DNA of 64,000 bases from Pseudomonas asiatica (GCF_009932335.1 NZ_BLJF01000001.1:3348001-3412000); one strand, 5' to 3'. Positions 25,089-37,160 are shown, numbered from the stretch's first letter. Notes: generated from the letters alone by a model not told the origin. A program made the numbers and translations.

Positions 25089-25667
25089 ATGATCCAAGCC
25101 AATTTCACCGCCGAACTCCACTGCCAGCATGGCCAGGTGGGAGTGGTCGACACCCCGCTGTACGTTCACCCCCTATTCTCCCTCGATCAGGATGGCTGGC
25201 TATGCACAGAGCACCAGCGCGGGGACAGCCCGAGCTTCAAGCCCATCACTTTCGCGTTCCGTTTCCTGAAGCACCAGGGCGAGCGAACGCACTATGCGAT
25301 CAACGGCGCCGAGACCTGGGAATATTTTGGTTCGAGCCTGGAGCGCAACCGCAATGGCTGGGTAGGCTTTTATGCGACGCATATCGTTGGCCGGATCATC
25401 GGCAACGCCAATCTCGCAGAGGCTTTCTATGAGGCCATAGAGGGCAAAGGGCAATGGAAGATCGAAACGCTCAGCCCCTGGGACGGCCGCCTGGAAACAG
25501 CCGAAGAAGTGCCCTTCTACCTGCGTGACCTGAACGGTTACCGGGTGGCGCTGGCCAGGTCCACCTATACCCGGGACAAGGTCAAGCGCCATTACTGGTT
25601 CCTCAATGCCAGTACCAAAGAGGGCGAGATACTGGTCTTCAACCTGAAGAACATAAAGCCAGCCTGA
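25089..25667 (+). CDS. protein of unknown function, paralogue of 27315-27899
   Basis: This 192-aa protein (MIQANFTAELHCQHGQVGVV) has no signal peptide or membrane segment. It is rich in aromatic residues and Gly-Trp pairs and shares blocks with the gene at 27315: LDxDGWLCT, ERTHY, RNGWVGFYATHIVGR, WKIETLSPWDG and VPFYLRDLNGYRVA. The even spacing of short strands suggests an all-beta fold, possibly beta-trefoil or lectin-like, but that is only a visual guess. GAGGAG lies 7 bp before the ATG. It follows flgZ and converges with the MFS gene. I do not recognise the family. Confidence 0.75.
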   Translation: MIQANFTAELHCQHGQVGVVDTPLYVHPLFSLDQDGWLCTEHQRGDSPSFKPITFAFRFLKHQGERTHYAINGAETWEYFGSSLERNRNGWVGFYATHIVGRIIGNANLAEAFYEAIEGKGQWKIETLSPWDGRLETAEEVPFYLRDLNGYRVALARSTYTRDKVKRHYWFLNASTKEGEILVFNLKNIKPA

Positions 25668-25723
25668 CTCGCCAGGGGCACCGGACATGACCGGCACCCT
25701 TCGAGGGGCAGGCCAACAGGCCG

Positions 25724-27064
25724 TCAGACCGCAGAGTTGATCTCGGCCTGGGGCTTGCCCTGCTCCTCATTCTGGCGGGGCTCGTCTTCGGTATCCTCCG
25801 CCGCCACCGGTGCCTGCATCACCTCCTGTACCGTCTGCTCATCCACCCGTGGGTCCAGCGCCGCCGACAGTGGCGAACCGGCAGCCGGCATCGCAACGTG
25901 GCCCAAAGGCGCATCCTGCACCTGGTGCAGCCCGGTGACCGCCTTCGGCCGAATGCGCCACACCAGCACCAGGGCAAAGAACACGAAGAAGGCATACAGC
26001 ATCTGCGGGCCCAGCACCTTCATCAGCACGCCTGCCGCCAGCGGCCCGATACACGCGCCCACACCGTAGGTCACCAGCAGCATCGCGGTCAGCGACACCC
26101 GCCGCTCGCTTTCCACATGGTCGTTGGAAAACGCCACCGCCAGCGGGTACAGGCAGAACTGCAGCAACGAAATCACGAAGCCTATGCCGAACAGCAACTC
26201 CAGCGGAACGCTGGGCAGCATCGCCAGTGGCGCCGAGGCCAGCGCAAGCCCCACGGCCACGCTGCGGATCAGCACCGCCCGATCGTAGCGGTCAGACAAC
26301 CAGCCCAGCGGCCACTGCACCAGCAGGCCGGCAAAAATGCAGCTACCCATGAACAGACCGACCTGCTCGGTAGTCATGCCCTGACTGGAGGCATACAAAG
26401 GCGCCAGACCATAGAACGAGCCGACGATAAGCCCCGAACCCAGCACCGTGCTGAGCGACTGCGGCACCCGCTTGATGAAGAACTTCGGCTCCATCGGTGC
26501 CGGGCGCAACGGTGCGGGGTGAATGCGCCGGGTCATGGCCACCGGCACCAGGCACAGGGTGAAACACATGGCCACCAGCATCAGCAGCTCCAGGCCAAGC
26601 TGTGGGTGCACCACCAGGATCAGCTGGCCGAGCACCAGGCCCAGGTAAGAGGCGATCATGTAGCCGCTGAACACCGCGCCGCGGTGCTTGACGTCGGCCT
26701 GCTCGTTCAGCCAGCTCTCGATGACCATGTACTGGCACATCATCCCCAGGCCGACGATCATCCGCAGCCCGACCCAGGCCGGCAACCAGCTGGTCAAACC
26801 ATGGCCGAGCACCGCCGCACCGACGATGCCAGCGCAAGTGGCGTAGGCGCGAATGTGCCCTACCCGGCCAATCAACCGGTGGCCGACCTTGCCGCCGACC
26901 GCCAGGCCAAAGTAGTTGGCCGCCATCAAGGCACCCACCCACAGGCTGTCGACATGATCGGCTGCCAGGCGCAGGGCCAGGTAGGTACTGAGCAGGCCCG
27001 AGCCGATCAACATCATCAGCGCGGCGAAATACAACGACTGAAACGGCTTCCAGATATTTCGCAT
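25724..27064 (-). CDS. MFS transporter (YcaD-like)
   Basis: The 446-aa protein has about 12 predicted membrane segments, starting FQSLYFAALMMLIGSGLLSTYLA. It carries the MFS loop 2-3 element GGKVGHRLIGRVGHIR and a similar loop in the second half, GWLSDRYDRAVLIR. Short conserved parts such as VIESWLNEQADVKHRGAVF are typical of the YcaD-like group, whose substrates are poorly known. The last 70 residues form an acidic cytoplasmic tail (AAEDTEDEPRQNEEQGK), longer than usual. It is transcribed opposite to two paralogous genes on either side. Confidence 0.85.
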   Translation of the reverse strand: MRNIWKPFQSLYFAALMMLIGSGLLSTYLALRLAADHVDSLWVGALMAANYFGLAVGGKVGHRLIGRVGHIRAYATCAGIVGAAVLGHGLTSWLPAWVGLRMIVGLGMMCQYMVIESWLNEQADVKHRGAVFSGYMIASYLGLVLGQLILVVHPQLGLELLMLVAMCFTLCLVPVAMTRRIHPAPLRPAPMEPKFFIKRVPQSLSTVLGSGLIVGSFYGLAPLYASSQGMTTEQVGLFMGSCIFAGLLVQWPLGWLSDRYDRAVLIRSVAVGLALASAPLAMLPSVPLELLFGIGFVISLLQFCLYPLAVAFSNDHVESERRVSLTAMLLVTYGVGACIGPLAAGVLMKVLGPQMLYAFFVFFALVLVWRIRPKAVTGLHQVQDAPLGHVAMPAAGSPLSAALDPRVDEQTVQEVMQAPVAAEDTEDEPRQNEEQGKPQAEINSAV

Positions 27065-27314
27065 AAGTCCCTTGCGGCTCCCGGGTCAGGTGGCGATGGG
27101 TTGCAGACAAGCATAAGGGCAAATGCCAGGGAATGAGTGCGGTGGCGAGTAAAATGCTGTTGCCGGGGCGCGTCCGGTGCAGGTCATGTCGCGATCAGGC
27201 CTGTACAGCAGGCTGACAGGCACCCTCTTCCGTTGGCTGAAACGCATCCATGTCCCAAGTCGACAGGCAGTGCCTTAGCCTGGGCTACCGCCTCAGCAAT
27301 CATCGGAGACTTAC

Positions 27315-27899
27315 ATGATAAGGGCCAATTTCACCGCTACACTTCATAACGTCCACCGTGGCCAGATCGTTGTTGCAGACAACAACGTACACCCAGTGCT
27401 TGGCCTGGATGAAGACGGCTGGCTGTGCACGACTGCCGCGCGCAGGAGCGTGCCACGCAGTGCGGATGAATTCCAACGACTTGCATTCCATTTCGAATTC
27501 ATCGAGCACCGTGAAGACCGCACGCACTACTACATTACCTGCGCAGAACACTGGGCCTATATTGGCGCCAGGCTTGAAAGCAGTTCCAATGGCTGGCTAG
27601 GCCTGTATGGTACGCATGTGGCCGGGCGGGTCCGGGATGTGCTCAACGCCCCACATCCGTACAACCTGCTACGTACCCGGCCCTACTGGAAAATCGAAAC
27701 GCTCCAGCCATGGGACGGCACAGTGGAGAGCGCCGGCTTGGTTCCCTTCTACCTGCGGGACATGAACGGCTACCGTGTTGCGGAGTCGCTCTCGGACAAT
27801 GTCCCGGTACTTGACCTGGGCCGCCAGTACTACCTCAACGCCGGCGAGCGTACCGGTGACGTGCTCGAATTCTTCCTGCGCGATATTCAGCTGACCTGA
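27315..27899 (+). CDS. protein of unknown function, paralogue of 25089-25667
   Basis: This 194-aa protein (MIRANFTATLHNVHRGQIVV) is homologous along its whole length to the gene at 25089. Common blocks include LDEDGWLCT, RTHYYI, NGWLGLYGTHVAGR, YWKIETLQPWDG and VPFYLRDMNGYRVA. No signal peptide or membrane segment is visible, and all recognisable positions are aromatic or Gly. CGGAG lies 7 bp upstream of the ATG. It is convergent with bkdR (24 bp apart) and divergent from the MFS gene. Its function is unknown. Confidence 0.75.
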   Translation: MIRANFTATLHNVHRGQIVVADNNVHPVLGLDEDGWLCTTAARRSVPRSADEFQRLAFHFEFIEHREDRTHYYITCAEHWAYIGARLESSSNGWLGLYGTHVAGRVRDVLNAPHPYNLLRTRPYWKIETLQPWDGTVESAGLVPFYLRDMNGYRVAESLSDNVPVLDLGRQYYLNAGERTGDVLEFFLRDIQLT

Positions 27900-27923
27900 C
27901 CAGCAAGTGCAGTACTCGGACGG

Positions 27924-28409
27924 CTACTCCCGCAAGGTCATGCCATTGGCCGGCAGCGGCAAGGCCGTCTTGTAGCGCACCTGCTTCAAGGCAAAACTGG
28001 AACGGATGTTGGCCACCCCTGGCAACCGCGTCAGGTAATCCAGGAACCGTTCCAGCGCCTGGATGCTGGGCAGCAGTACCCGCAACAGGTAGTCCGGATC
28101 GCCGGTCATCAGGTAGCACTCCATCACCTCGGGCCGTTCGGCAATCTCTTCCTCGAATCGATGCAACGACTGCTCGACCTGTTTTTCCAGGCTCACATGG
28201 ATGAACACGTTCACATCCAGCCCCAACGCCTCGGGTGACAGCAAGGTCACCTGCTGGCGTATCACCCCCAACTCCTCCATGGCCCGAACCCGGTTGAAGC
28301 AGGGCGTGGGAGACAGGTTCACCGAGCGGGCCAGTTCGGCGTTGGTGATGCGGGCATTTTCCTGCAGGCTGTTGAGAATGCCGATATCGGTACGATCGAG
28401 TTTGCGCAT
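27924..28409 (-). CDS. bkdR: Lrp-family activator of the bkd operon
   Basis: The 161-aa protein has an N-terminal winged helix ([30 protein letters not shown], residues 4-35) and a C-terminal RAM/AsnC effector domain (about 70-150) with [15 protein letters not shown]. It is divergent from bkdA1, 198 bp apart, which is the arrangement known in P. putida, where BkdR activates bkd in response to branched-chain amino acids. No strong ribosome site precedes the ATG. Confidence 0.95.
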
Positions 28410-29840
<1,431 letters not shown>

Positions 29841-29841
29841 G

Positions 29842-30900
29842 ATGAACGACCACAACAACAGCATCAACCCGGAAACCGCCATGGCCACCACTACCATGAC
29901 CATGATCCAGGCCCTGCGCTCGGCCATGGATGTCATGCTCGAGCGCGACGACAATGTGGTGATCTACGGCCAGGACGTCGGTTACTTCGGCGGCGTGTTC
30001 CGCTGCACCGAAGGCCTGCAGAACAAGTACGGCAAGTCCCGTGTGTTCGACGCGCCGATCTCCGAGAGCGGCATCGTCGGCACCGCCGTGGGCATGGGTG
30101 CCTATGGCCTGCGCCCGGTGGTGGAAATCCAGTTCGCCGACTACTTCTACCCGGCCTCCGACCAGATCGTTTCCGAGATGGCGCGCCTGCGTTACCGCTC
30201 GGCCGGCGAGTTCATCGCCCCGTTGACCCTGCGCATGCCCTGCGGTGGCGGGATCTATGGTGGCCAGACCCACAGCCAGAGCCCGGAAGCGATGTTCACC
30301 CAGGTGTGCGGCCTGCGCACTGTCATGCCGTCCAACCCGTATGACGCCAAGGGCCTGCTGATCGCCTCGATCGAATGCGATGACCCGGTGATCTTCCTGG
30401 AACCCAAGCGCCTGTACAACGGCCCGTTCGACGGCCACCACGACCGCCCTGTCACCCCCTGGTCGAAGCACCCGCAAAGCGCCGTACCCGATGGCTACTA
30501 CAGCGTGCCGCTGGACAAGGCAGCCATTACCCGTCCCGGCAATGACGTGACCGTGCTGACCTACGGCACCACGGTGTACGTGGCCCAGGTGGCCGCCGAA
30601 GAAACCGGCGTCGACGCCGAGGTGATCGACCTGCGCAGCCTGTGGCCGCTGGACCTGGAGACCATCGTCGAGTCGGTGAAAAAGACCGGCCGCTGCGTGG
30701 TGGTACACGAAGCTACCCGCACCTGCGGCTTCGGCGCCGAACTGGTGTCGCTGGTACAGGAACACTGCTTCCACCACCTGGAGGCGCCGATCGAGCGCGT
30801 CACCGGTTGGGACACCCCCTACCCCCACGCACAGGAATGGGCTTACTTCCCAGGGCCTTCGCGGGTAGGTGCGGCATTGAAAAAGGTCATGGAGGTCTGA
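29842..30900 (+). CDS. bkdA2: branched-chain 2-oxoacid dehydrogenase E1 beta subunit
   Basis: The product from ATG 29842 is 352 aa (MNDHNNSINPETAMATTTMT). An internal ATG at 29881 would give 339 aa, the mature length I associate with the P. putida protein, so the start is not certain. Typical motifs are IYGQDVGYFGGVFRCTEGL, FDAPISESGIVGTAVGMG and EVIDLRSLWPLDLE. It pairs with BkdA1 to make E1. There is only one base between the bkdA1 stop and this ATG; the bkdB ATG follows the stop directly. Confidence 0.95.
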   Translation: MNDHNNSINPETAMATTTMTMIQALRSAMDVMLERDDNVVIYGQDVGYFGGVFRCTEGLQNKYGKSRVFDAPISESGIVGTAVGMGAYGLRPVVEIQFADYFYPASDQIVSEMARLRYRSAGEFIAPLTLRMPCGGGIYGGQTHSQSPEAMFTQVCGLRTVMPSNPYDAKGLLIASIECDDPVIFLEPKRLYNGPFDGHHDRPVTPWSKHPQSAVPDGYYSVPLDKAAITRPGNDVTVLTYGTTVYVAQVAAEETGVDAEVIDLRSLWPLDLETIVESVKKTGRCVVVHEATRTCGFGAELVSLVQEHCFHHLEAPIERVTGWDTPYPHAQEWAYFPGPSRVGAALKKVMEV

Positions 30901-32187
30901 ATGGGCACGCACGTCATCAAGATGCCTGACATTGGCGAAGGCATCGCGCAGGTCGAGTTGGTCGAGTGGTTCGTCAAGGTCGGCGACATGATCGCCGAAG
31001 ACCAGGTGGTGGCCGACGTCATGACCGACAAGGCCACCGTGGAAATCCCTTCGCCGGTCAGCGGCAAGGTGCTTGCCCTGGGTGGGCAGCCCGGTGAAGT
31101 GATGGCGGTCGGCAGCGAGCTGATCCGCATCGAAGTGGAAGGCAGCGGCAACCATGTGGATGTGCCCACCAAGGATGTGCAAAAGCCCGAACAGGTCGAG
31201 GCCCCCGCGGCCCCGGTAGCCGCCAAGCCAGAGCCGCAGAAGGAAGCAAGACCGGCCGCTTGCCAGGCGCCTGTCAACCACGAAGCAGCCCCGATCGTGC
31301 CGCGCCAGCCAGGCGACAAGCCGCTGGCCTCGCCGGCGGTGCGCAAGCGTGCCCTGGATGCCGGTATCGAACTGCGTTACGTGCATGGCAGCGGCCCGGC
31401 CGGGCGCATCCTGCACGAAGACCTCGACGCCTTCATGAGCAAGCCGCACAGCGCTGGCGGGCAAGCGCCGAGCGGCTATGCCAAGCGCACCGACAGCGAG
31501 CAGGTACCGGTGATAGGCCTGCGCCGCAAGATCGCCCAGCGCATGCAGGACGCCAAGCGCCGCGTCGCGCACTTCAGCTATGTGGAAGAAATCGACGTCA
31601 CCGCCCTGGAAGCCTTGCGCCAGCAGCTCAACAGCAAGCACGGCGACAGCCGCGGCAAGCTGACCCTGCTGCCGTTCCTGGTGCGCGCCCTGGTCGTGGC
31701 ACTGCGCGACTTCCCGCAGATCAACGCCACCTATGACGACGAAGCCCAGGTCATCACCCGCCATGGCGCGGTGCATGTGGGCATCGCCACCCAGGGTGAC
31801 AACGGCCTGATGGTACCGGTACTGCGCCATGCCGAAGCTGGCAGCCTGTGGAGCAATGCCGGCGAGATCTCGCGCCTGGCCAACGCTGCTCGCAACAACA
31901 AGGCAAGCCGCGATGAGCTGTCCGGTTCGACCATCACCCTGACCAGCCTGGGCGCACTGGGAGGCATCGTCAGCACGCCGGTGGTCAACACCCCGGAAGT
32001 GGCGATCGTCGGCGTCAACCGCATGGTCGAGCGGCCTGTGGTGATCGACGGCCAGATCGTCGTGCGCAAGATGATGAACCTGTCCAGCTCGTTCGACCAC
32101 CGCGTGGTCGATGGCATGGACGCCGCGCTGTTCATCCAGGCCGTGCGCGGCCTGCTCGAACAACCCGCCTGCCTGTTCGTGGAGTGA
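30901..32187 (+). CDS. bkdB: branched-chain 2-oxoacid dehydrogenase E2 (lipoamide acyltransferase)
   Basis: E2 transfers the acyl group from E1 to CoA. The 428-aa protein has one lipoyl domain (residues 1-80) with [16 protein letters not shown], Lys being the lipoylation site. A flexible Ala/Pro-rich linker follows, then a peripheral-subunit-binding domain ([18 protein letters not shown]...GRILHEDLD, near 142-180) and the acyltransferase core ending [14 protein letters not shown], with the catalytic His. Its stop overlaps the beginning of lpdV's leader by a few bases. Confidence 0.97.
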   Translation: MGTHVIKMPDIGEGIAQVELVEWFVKVGDMIAEDQVVADVMTDKATVEIPSPVSGKVLALGGQPGEVMAVGSELIRIEVEGSGNHVDVPTKDVQKPEQVEAPAAPVAAKPEPQKEARPAACQAPVNHEAAPIVPRQPGDKPLASPAVRKRALDAGIELRYVHGSGPAGRILHEDLDAFMSKPHSAGGQAPSGYAKRTDSEQVPVIGLRRKIAQRMQDAKRRVAHFSYVEEIDVTALEALRQQLNSKHGDSRGKLTLLPFLVRALVVALRDFPQINATYDDEAQVITRHGAVHVGIATQGDNGLMVPVLRHAEAGSLWSNAGEISRLANAARNNKASRDELSGSTITLTSLGALGGIVSTPVVNTPEVAIVGVNRMVERPVVIDGQIVVRKMMNLSSSFDHRVVDGMDAALFIQAVRGLLEQPACLFVE

Positions 32188-32189
32188 GC

Positions 32190-33569
<1,380 letters not shown>

Positions 33570-33594
33570 CACTGAAGCGGCCGAGGCCGATTTG

Positions 33595-33628
33595 GCCCGC
33601 AGCGCCCCTGGCGTTGCGGGTCTTTTTT
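33595..33628 (+). terminator. rho-independent terminator of the bkd operon
   Basis: An 11-bp stem (CCCGCAGCGCC / GGCGTTGCGGG, one wobble pair) with a short loop is followed by TCTTTTTTC. Confidence 0.85.
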
Positions 33629-33636
33629 CAGGGGCG

Positions 33637-33750
33637 AGTCAGTGCCGGCCTCTTCGCGGGTAAACCCGCTCCCACAGGTGCGCCACTGCTCTCACGGGCA
33701 GTGATGTCCCTGTGGGAGCGGGTTTACCCGCGAAGAGGCCGGCACTGACT
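33637..33750. repeat. REP doublet with perfect 42-bp arms
   Basis: Arms at 33637-33678 and 33709-33750 are exact reverse complements around a 30-bp loop. The arm core matches the doublet at 16671. The right arm overlaps the last two bases of the diguanylate cyclase stop codon (33749-33751). It lies directly behind the bkd terminator. Confidence 0.92.
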
Positions 33751-34747
33751 ACTCGGCAATGGCGTTCTTGCCGCTCCCCTTGGCCCGGTACAGCGCCTTG
33801 TCGGCACGCGCCAGCAGTGCATGCTGGTCCTCCCCTTCCTCCCGTTGCACCACACCGTAGCTCATGGTCAGCCGGCAATCGCCCACCGGCTCTATCTGCG
33901 CCATCGCCTGGCGCAAGCGTGCAGCCACCTCCAGTGCCTCGCCCAGCGACTCCTGCGGCAATACGATGACGAACTCGTCCCCACCCCAGCGCGCCAGCAG
34001 GTCCTGCTCCCGCAGGCAGGCACGCAGGACGTCGACCACCCGCAACAGCGCCGCATCGCCATGGGCATGGCCATAGCGGTCATTGATCGGTTTGAAGTCA
34101 TCCAGATCCATGGCTATCAGCGACAACGGCTGGCGAAAGCGCTGGGCACGCTCGCACTCCAGTTGTAACGCCTTCTCCAGCCGATAGCGATTGGCAATGC
34201 GGGTCAACGCATCACGCTCGGCCAGCTCGCGGTTTTCGTCCAGCTGCCGCTGCAACTGCTGGTTCACCCAGGACAGCTCGCGAGTGCGTTCGGCCACCTG
34301 GCTTTCCAGCGACTGGTTCCTCTGCTGCAGTTGCGCCACCAGGCGCTTGTTGGCGTCAATGTTGCGGTGGGCACCAAGCATGCGCGCCACCGAGCCGTCC
34401 TCGTTATGGGCGATGATGTAACCGCTGTCTTCTATCCACAGATAGCTGCCATCCTGGCAACGGCAGCGGTATTCGACCTGATAGTGCTCGTTACGCTGGT
34501 TGATGTACGCCTCGAAATGCGCCATCACCCGTGGGTAGTCCTCCGGGTGGATCACGCTTTCCCAGGTGAGCACCGAGTTGGCCATGGAGTGGCTGGGGTA
34601 GCCAAGCATGGCGTACCAGCCCGGGTTGCGATAGACGTAGCCGGTATTGGCATTCCAGTCCCAGATACCATCGCTGATAAGATCGAACAACGTACGCAAC
34701 TGCTGCTCACTGAAGCCGGCAGGTACCGGCCGGGTTTCCTGACTCAT
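33749..34747 (-). CDS. PAS-GGDEF diguanylate cyclase
   Basis: ATG at 34747 (MSQETRPVPAGFSEQQ, 332 aa) has AGGGAG upstream. Residues about 15-130 are a PAS domain (SDGIWDWNANTGYVYRNPGW), followed by a PAC-like piece ending AHRNIDANKR. Residues about 135-180 form a coiled coil (QQRNQSLESQVAERTREL). The GGDEF domain (about 185-332) has an intact active site, RWGGDEF, and an inhibitory I-site R-x-x-D (REQD) exactly five residues before it. It should therefore make c-di-GMP with product inhibition. No EAL domain or membrane segment is present. It is convergent with lpdV; the equivalent place in KT2440 also holds a sensory-box GGDEF gene, as I recall. Confidence 0.93.
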   Translation of the reverse strand: MSQETRPVPAGFSEQQLRTLFDLISDGIWDWNANTGYVYRNPGWYAMLGYPSHSMANSVLTWESVIHPEDYPRVMAHFEAYINQRNEHYQVEYRCRCQDGSYLWIEDSGYIIAHNEDGSVARMLGAHRNIDANKRLVAQLQQRNQSLESQVAERTRELSWVNQQLQRQLDENRELAERDALTRIANRYRLEKALQLECERAQRFRQPLSLIAMDLDDFKPINDRYGHAHGDAALLRVVDVLRACLREQDLLARWGGDEFVIVLPQESLGEALEVAARLRQAMAQIEPVGDCRLTMSYGVVQREEGEDQHALLARADKALYRAKGSGKNAIAE

Positions 34748-34840
34748 TGACGCTCTCCCTGACGGCTGGCGCACCCGAACAGAATAGCCCCGACGCCCTG
34801 TTTTTGCGGCGCTGTGAAAGCAGGCATGGATCTAGGACGC

Positions 34841-35719
34841 TCAAGCCAGATGCAACAGCGCCTCCTCCACCGCGGCAACCACCTGGTTGCCCTTGGCACC
34901 CGGCAGCCGCCATGCGGCGATGGTCACACCCAGTGGCACAGCGCGGTCGATGGGGGCGACCAGTTCACCGCTGTCCAGGTAGCGCTGCACCAGGCTTTTG
35001 CGCCCTATCAGCACCCCGGCGGCCAGCAAGGCTTGCTGCAGGGCGATCGAGTACAGGGAAAAACCCGGCCCACGGGCAACGAACTTGTGCCCGGGCATCA
35101 CCGCCCCCGTCCACACCGCCCAGTCGTTCCAGCCCACGTCAGCGATGCAACGGGCGTCGGCAAGGTCCTCGGGCTTGGTGATGCTGGTGGCCAGGGCCGG
35201 CACGCACACGGGCAGGATTTCTTCCGTGGCTATCCTGCGTTGCCAGCGCTCGGGCTTTTCGGTGTAGAACAGGCACAGGTCGAACGGGCTGCGCTTCAGG
35301 TTGGGCGGCTCATCCACCGCAGTCACCGAGATCTCGATGGGTGCCAGCAAGCGGGTCAGTTCCGGCAGGCGTGGCCCGATCCACAACTGCGCCAGAGCAG
35401 GCGATGTGACGATATGCACCCGCTGCGGTGCCGCCAGGCGGCGCAGTGCGCGCGCAGCGGCTTCCACGGCGTCGAATGCCTCGGTGAACTGGCCTTTCAC
35501 GCTTTCGCCCAAGGGCGTCAGCCGTACGCCTTTGGCATGGCGCTCGAACAAGGCCGCGCCGTATTCGTTCTCCAGGGTCTTGACCAGGGCGGCGATGGCC
35601 CCCGGTGTCACCTTCAGTTCGAGTGCGGCACGGGCAAAACCGCCCAGGCGGGCTGACGCTTCGAAGGCACGCAAGGCATTGAGCTGCAGCGAGTGCCGGG
35701 TAGGGGTGTCGAGGTACAC
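34841..35719 (-). CDS. LysR-family regulator (GcvA-like)
   Basis: This 292-aa protein starts with GTG at 35719 (VYLDTPTRHSLQLNALRAF). The N-terminal winged HTH (residues about 12-70) has FEASARLGGFARAALELKVTPGAIAALVKTLE, and the effector domain has the GcvA-group pattern FDLCLFYTEKPERW. It is divergent from azlC with a 121-bp gap that contains repeated AGGCCTA boxes, so it probably controls azlCD. The ligand is unknown, perhaps a branched-chain amino acid. Confidence 0.88.
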   Translation of the reverse strand: MYLDTPTRHSLQLNALRAFEASARLGGFARAALELKVTPGAIAALVKTLENEYGAALFERHAKGVRLTPLGESVKGQFTEAFDAVEAAARALRRLAAPQRVHIVTSPALAQLWIGPRLPELTRLLAPIEISVTAVDEPPNLKRSPFDLCLFYTEKPERWQRRIATEEILPVCVPALATSITKPEDLADARCIADVGWNDWAVWTGAVMPGHKFVARGPGFSLYSIALQQALLAAGVLIGRKSLVQRYLDSGELVAPIDRAVPLGVTIAAWRLPGAKGNQVVAAVEEALLHLA

Positions 35720-35725
35720 GGTTTC

Positions 35726-35746
35726 AGGCCTATTTTTTTTAGGCCT
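35726..35746. promoter_or_regulatory. paired AGGCCT boxes between lysR and azlC
   Basis: Two copies of the palindrome AGGCCT (35726-35731 and 35741-35746) are separated by a T-tract of nine bases. They lie just upstream of the LysR start and about 95 bp before azlC. They are candidate sites for autoregulation, but no binding consensus is known to me. Confidence 0.35.
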
Positions 35747-35840
35747 ACTATTTCAGAAATCTGACGTTGTGGCCAACTGTCGCGCGCATTAACGTGGACG
35801 TGCCGCCCTTGTACCGCCTGCACACTTTCAAGGATTTCAA

Positions 35841-36575
35841 ATGCCGTATCCAAGCGCGCCCCAAGCGTTCAGGCAAGGTGCCCACAGCGCCCTGCCATTG
35901 ACCTCCGGCATAGTGCCCTTCGGCCTGATCACCGGGGTCACGGCGATCGGCATGGGCCTGTCGCCAACCGATGCCATCGGCATGACCTTGCTGTTCTACT
36001 CCGGTTCGGCGCAGATGGTGGTGATGCAGTTGATGCAAAGCGCCGCCCTGCCGGTGACCATGGTAGTCACCGCGCTGGTGATCAACCTGCGCTTCCTGAT
36101 GTACAGCGCCAGCCTGGCCCCGCACCTGGGCCAGTTGCCCCGCCGCCGCAAGTGGCCGATGGCGTACATGCTGTCGGACCAGTCCTTCGCCCTGTGCATG
36201 CTGAAGATGGGCACGGGCGGGCTGGGACAGTATGCCTACCCCTACTATGCCGGTACGGCAATCACCATGTTCTTTGGCTGGAACCTCTCGGTGCTGGCGG
36301 GCATGTACCTGGGCGCGAGCATTCCTGAAGACTGGTCGCTCGGCTTTGCCATTCCCTTGTCGTTCCTGGCCCTGTTGATACCCGGCATTCGCAATGCAGC
36401 CACGCTTGGCGCAGCGCTGACCGGCGGTGTGCTCGCCGTACTGGCCGTCGACCTGCCCTACAACCTCGGCCTGCTGGCTGGCGCGCTGGGCGGCATCATC
36501 GCCGGGCTGGCCATCGAGAACTGGCAAAAACAGCAAACTGCGGCAGAAGCCAATACCGAGCAGGAAGCATCATGA
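35841..36575 (+). CDS. azlC: branched-chain amino acid exporter large subunit (AzlC family)
   Basis: AzlC and AzlD together form a branched-chain amino acid exporter (LIV-E family). The 244-aa protein has about seven hydrophobic segments and family motifs PFGLITGVTAIGMGLSPTDA, FYSGSAQMVVMQLM and LRFLMYSASLAPHL. AAGGA lies 6 bp upstream of the ATG. The stop overlaps azlD by 4 bp. Confidence 0.92.
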   Translation: MPYPSAPQAFRQGAHSALPLTSGIVPFGLITGVTAIGMGLSPTDAIGMTLLFYSGSAQMVVMQLMQSAALPVTMVVTALVINLRFLMYSASLAPHLGQLPRRRKWPMAYMLSDQSFALCMLKMGTGGLGQYAYPYYAGTAITMFFGWNLSVLAGMYLGASIPEDWSLGFAIPLSFLALLIPGIRNAATLGAALTGGVLAVLAVDLPYNLGLLAGALGGIIAGLAIENWQKQQTAAEANTEQEAS

Positions 36576-36898
36576 GCGAAACGACCCAGTGGATGACCTT
36601 CATTCTGATCGGCCTGGGCACCTTCGCCATCCGCCTGTCGTTCATCGAGTTGCACACGGTGTTGCGCATCCCCCCACTGTTTCGCCGCGCCCTGGCGTAT
36701 GTGCCAGCCAGCGTGTTGGCCGCATTGGTACTGCCGGCCGTGGTATTCCCGGACCGGCAGGCGGGGTTCGACTGGATGAACCCACAGATACCAGCGGCGA
36801 TACTTGCCGCGCTGGTGGCGTGGCGTACGCGCAGCACGATGCTGACGCTGATTGTAGGCATGGGAGTGCTGTGGGCCTTGAAGCATCTGGGGATGTAG
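36572..36898 (+). CDS. azlD: branched-chain amino acid exporter small subunit (AzlD family)
   Basis: The 108-aa membrane protein (MSETTQWMTFILIGLGTFAIRL) has four hydrophobic segments and the AzlD pattern PPLFRRALAYVPASVLAALVLPAV. It overlaps azlC by 4 bp (ATGA), implying coupled translation and a heterodimeric exporter. Confidence 0.92.
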   Translation: MSETTQWMTFILIGLGTFAIRLSFIELHTVLRIPPLFRRALAYVPASVLAALVLPAVVFPDRQAGFDWMNPQIPAAILAALVAWRTRSTMLTLIVGMGVLWALKHLGM

Positions 36899-36972
36899 GA
36901 ATACGCAGCTTCAAGGCTTCCCGATTTCGCGTCACCAACACCGGGTGAACGCGGTAAGGGAACGAAAGGAAA

Positions 36973-37049
36973 TGGCGTCCCAGGCAGGAATTGAACCTGC
37001 AACCTTCCCCTTAGGAGGGGGATGCTCTATCCAATTGAGCTACTGAGAC
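36973..37049 (-). tRNA. tRNA-Arg (CCT)
   Basis: On the minus strand a 77-nt cloverleaf starts GTCTCAG, pairs with CTGGGAC, and ends G-CCA. The D arm is GCTCAATTGGATAGAGC, the anticodon loop CTCCTAA gives anticodon CCT, and the T arm is GCAGG-TTCAATT-CCTGC. Confidence 0.97.
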
Positions 37050-37160
37050 GCAAGTGCCGGCAGCGAACGCTGCATAGCAGGACGGCCAGCATGTTAACCA
37101 GCATGCTGGCGTTTGTCATGCCTAAAGCGGGCTTTTTCGCGTAATCCTTTTCTGCCAATG

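Noticed and set aside
36973..37160. tRNA-Arg as an integration site of a genomic island
   Set aside because: No integrase, no second copy of the tRNA end and no change in gene content around it.
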